The notes under the pieces: model-generated | Told to the model about the DNA's origin: nothing | The model's input: the letters and a program-made list of their open reading frames with translations, nothing else | The model's database searches: none | From: Paracoccus solventivorans | GTDB lineage: Bacteria; Pseudomonadota; Alphaproteobacteria; Rhodobacterales; Rhodobacteraceae | Assembly (NCBI RefSeq): GCF_900142875.1 | Contig: NZ_FRCK01000001.1 | Location: 1 to 64,000 of the forward strand | DNA length: 64,000 nt | Reading direction: 5' to 3' | Shown: in pieces, positions 63,405-64,000 of the stretch | How positions within the stretch are numbered: the first letter of the stretch is position 1 | How the letters are laid out: every line of letters starts with the position of its first letter | Translations under genes and position numbers: made by a program

Positions 63405-64000
63405 CAATAGACCCTCGCTTTCGGTGCGATCTTTGCAGGATCGATCCCCCCTTCCCCCGGCGCGGTCAGCGGATCGAGGTGGACGGGCCGATAGGCCAGT
63501 TTGACGTCATTTCCATCCACCCATGCAAGCGAATGCTTGCGCCAGTTGGCGTCATCCCGCTCAGGGTAGTCCTCATGCGCGTGGGCGCCGCGGCTTTCCT
63601 TGCGCGCCTCGGCGGCGACGATGGTGGCCAGGGCGTTGGGCATCAGGTTGGTCAGTTCCAGCGTTTCCATCAGGTCGCTGTTCCAGATCAGGCTGCGGTC
63701 GGTGACGTGCAGATCGTCCAGCTTGGCGGCGATCTCGGTCATCTTCTCGACGCCCTCGGCCAGGGTCCTGTCGGTGCGGAACACCGCCGCGTCGGCCTGC
63801 ATGGTGCGCTGCATCTGGTTGCGCAGCTCGGCCGTCGGCGTGCCGCCGTTGGCGTGGCGCAGCGCGTCGAAACGGTCCAGCGCGCGGTCGACCTCGGCCT
63901 TGTTGGTCGCGGGGATCGCTGCCTTGCGGTCGATCACCTGGCCCGCGCGGATCGCCGCGGCGCGGCCGAACACCACCAGGTCGATCAGGCTGTTCGAGCC
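63404..64000 (-). CDS. sdhA: Succinate dehydrogenase flavoprotein subunit (3' part)
   Basis: The last 198 codons run past the window edge. They contain [33 protein letters not shown] and the C-terminal [22 protein letters not shown]. This covers the end of the FAD domain and the whole C-terminal region of complex II flavoproteins. The His and Arg residues of the [11 protein letters not shown] segment bind substrate or flavin. The N-terminal FAD-binding part and the promoter are outside. Confidence 0.95.
   Translation of the reverse strand, partial: GSNSLIDLVVFGRAAAIRAGQVIDRKAAIPATNKAEVDRALDRFDALRHANGGTPTAELRNQMQRTMQADAAVFRTDRTLAEGVEKMTEIAAKLDDLHVTDRSLIWNSDLMETLELTNLMPNALATIVAAEARKESRGAHAHEDYPERDDANWRKHSLAWVDGNDVKLAYRPVHLDPLTAPGEGGIDPAKIAPKARVY

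Overview
The window is high-GC alphaproteobacterial DNA, most probably from Paracoccus or a close relative in the Rhodobacteraceae. Three things support this: an F1Fo-ATPase zeta inhibitor gene very like the one described in Paracoccus denitrificans, a detached Fo operon (atpI-B-E-F'-F) carrying both b' and b, and an NAD-linked fdsGBA-fdhD-fdsD formate dehydrogenase operon. No rRNA, tRNA, CRISPR array or intact IS was seen.

Positions 1 to about 12,575 form an accessory island, transcribed almost entirely on the minus strand. Its left 6 kb is phage-derived: a broken tape-measure gene, a protein with a duplicated HTH-like unit, a Nu1-like small terminase, a frameshifted lambda-E-type capsid gene, a replication-ATPase fragment and a HicB-like antitoxin. 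No large terminase, portal or integrase is visible. The right 6 kb has lower GC and carries a defence-like operon. It consists of a ribbon-helix-helix regulator, a large class I adenine DNA methyltransferase of the type IIG/PglX kind (now in four open pieces), a PD-(D/E)xK-like nuclease, an unrecognised 184-aa protein and an FRG-domain protein. Three related repeats, at about 24, 6135 and 12324, mark the ends and the middle of the island. Each contains a short ORF encoding a W-R-A-x-x-D...Y-x-Y-A-I peptide.

From 12.8 kb onward the sequence is ordinary chromosome. In order it holds: a Thr-rich exported protein and a truncated PaaY; a VOC dioxygenase / hydrolase / DoxX / LysR quinone-detoxification-type cluster; alkyladenine glycosylase, a tetrapyrrole-methylase-like protein, RNase D, a GST, a Phd-Doc toxin-antitoxin pair, parE, a glycosyltransferase-like gene, ChaC, a cytochrome c lipoprotein, LolD/LolC, radA, cvpA and purF; a GT2 glycosyltransferase, a class III aminotransferase with a divergent LysR, and a metallophosphoesterase; the formate dehydrogenase operon with its LysR; purS-purC; the ATPase zeta subunit; MATE efflux and two thioesterases; MerR, acyl-CoA dehydrogenase, thiolase and FadJ for beta-oxidation; a PfkB kinase, nth, an OmpA-type lipoprotein, the Fo operon, an ArsR regulator, sdhB, a GT2-methyltransferase fusion, two small lipoproteins and the end of sdhA.

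The chromosomal part is dominated by respiration and energy conservation: succinate and formate oxidation, the Fo sector and its inhibitor, and fatty-acid oxidation feeding acetyl-CoA and reduced cofactors. It is interleaved with purine synthesis, DNA repair and topology, and envelope functions. Several reading frames (capsid, tape measure, methyltransferase twice, MhqD-like hydrolase, ChaC start) are broken by shifts that a single added base would repair. Either the consensus has deletion errors or decay is recent, so pseudogene calls are tentative. A family of short intergenic palindromic repeats (core CTTCATCATG-AAATATCCC) recurs at least six times.
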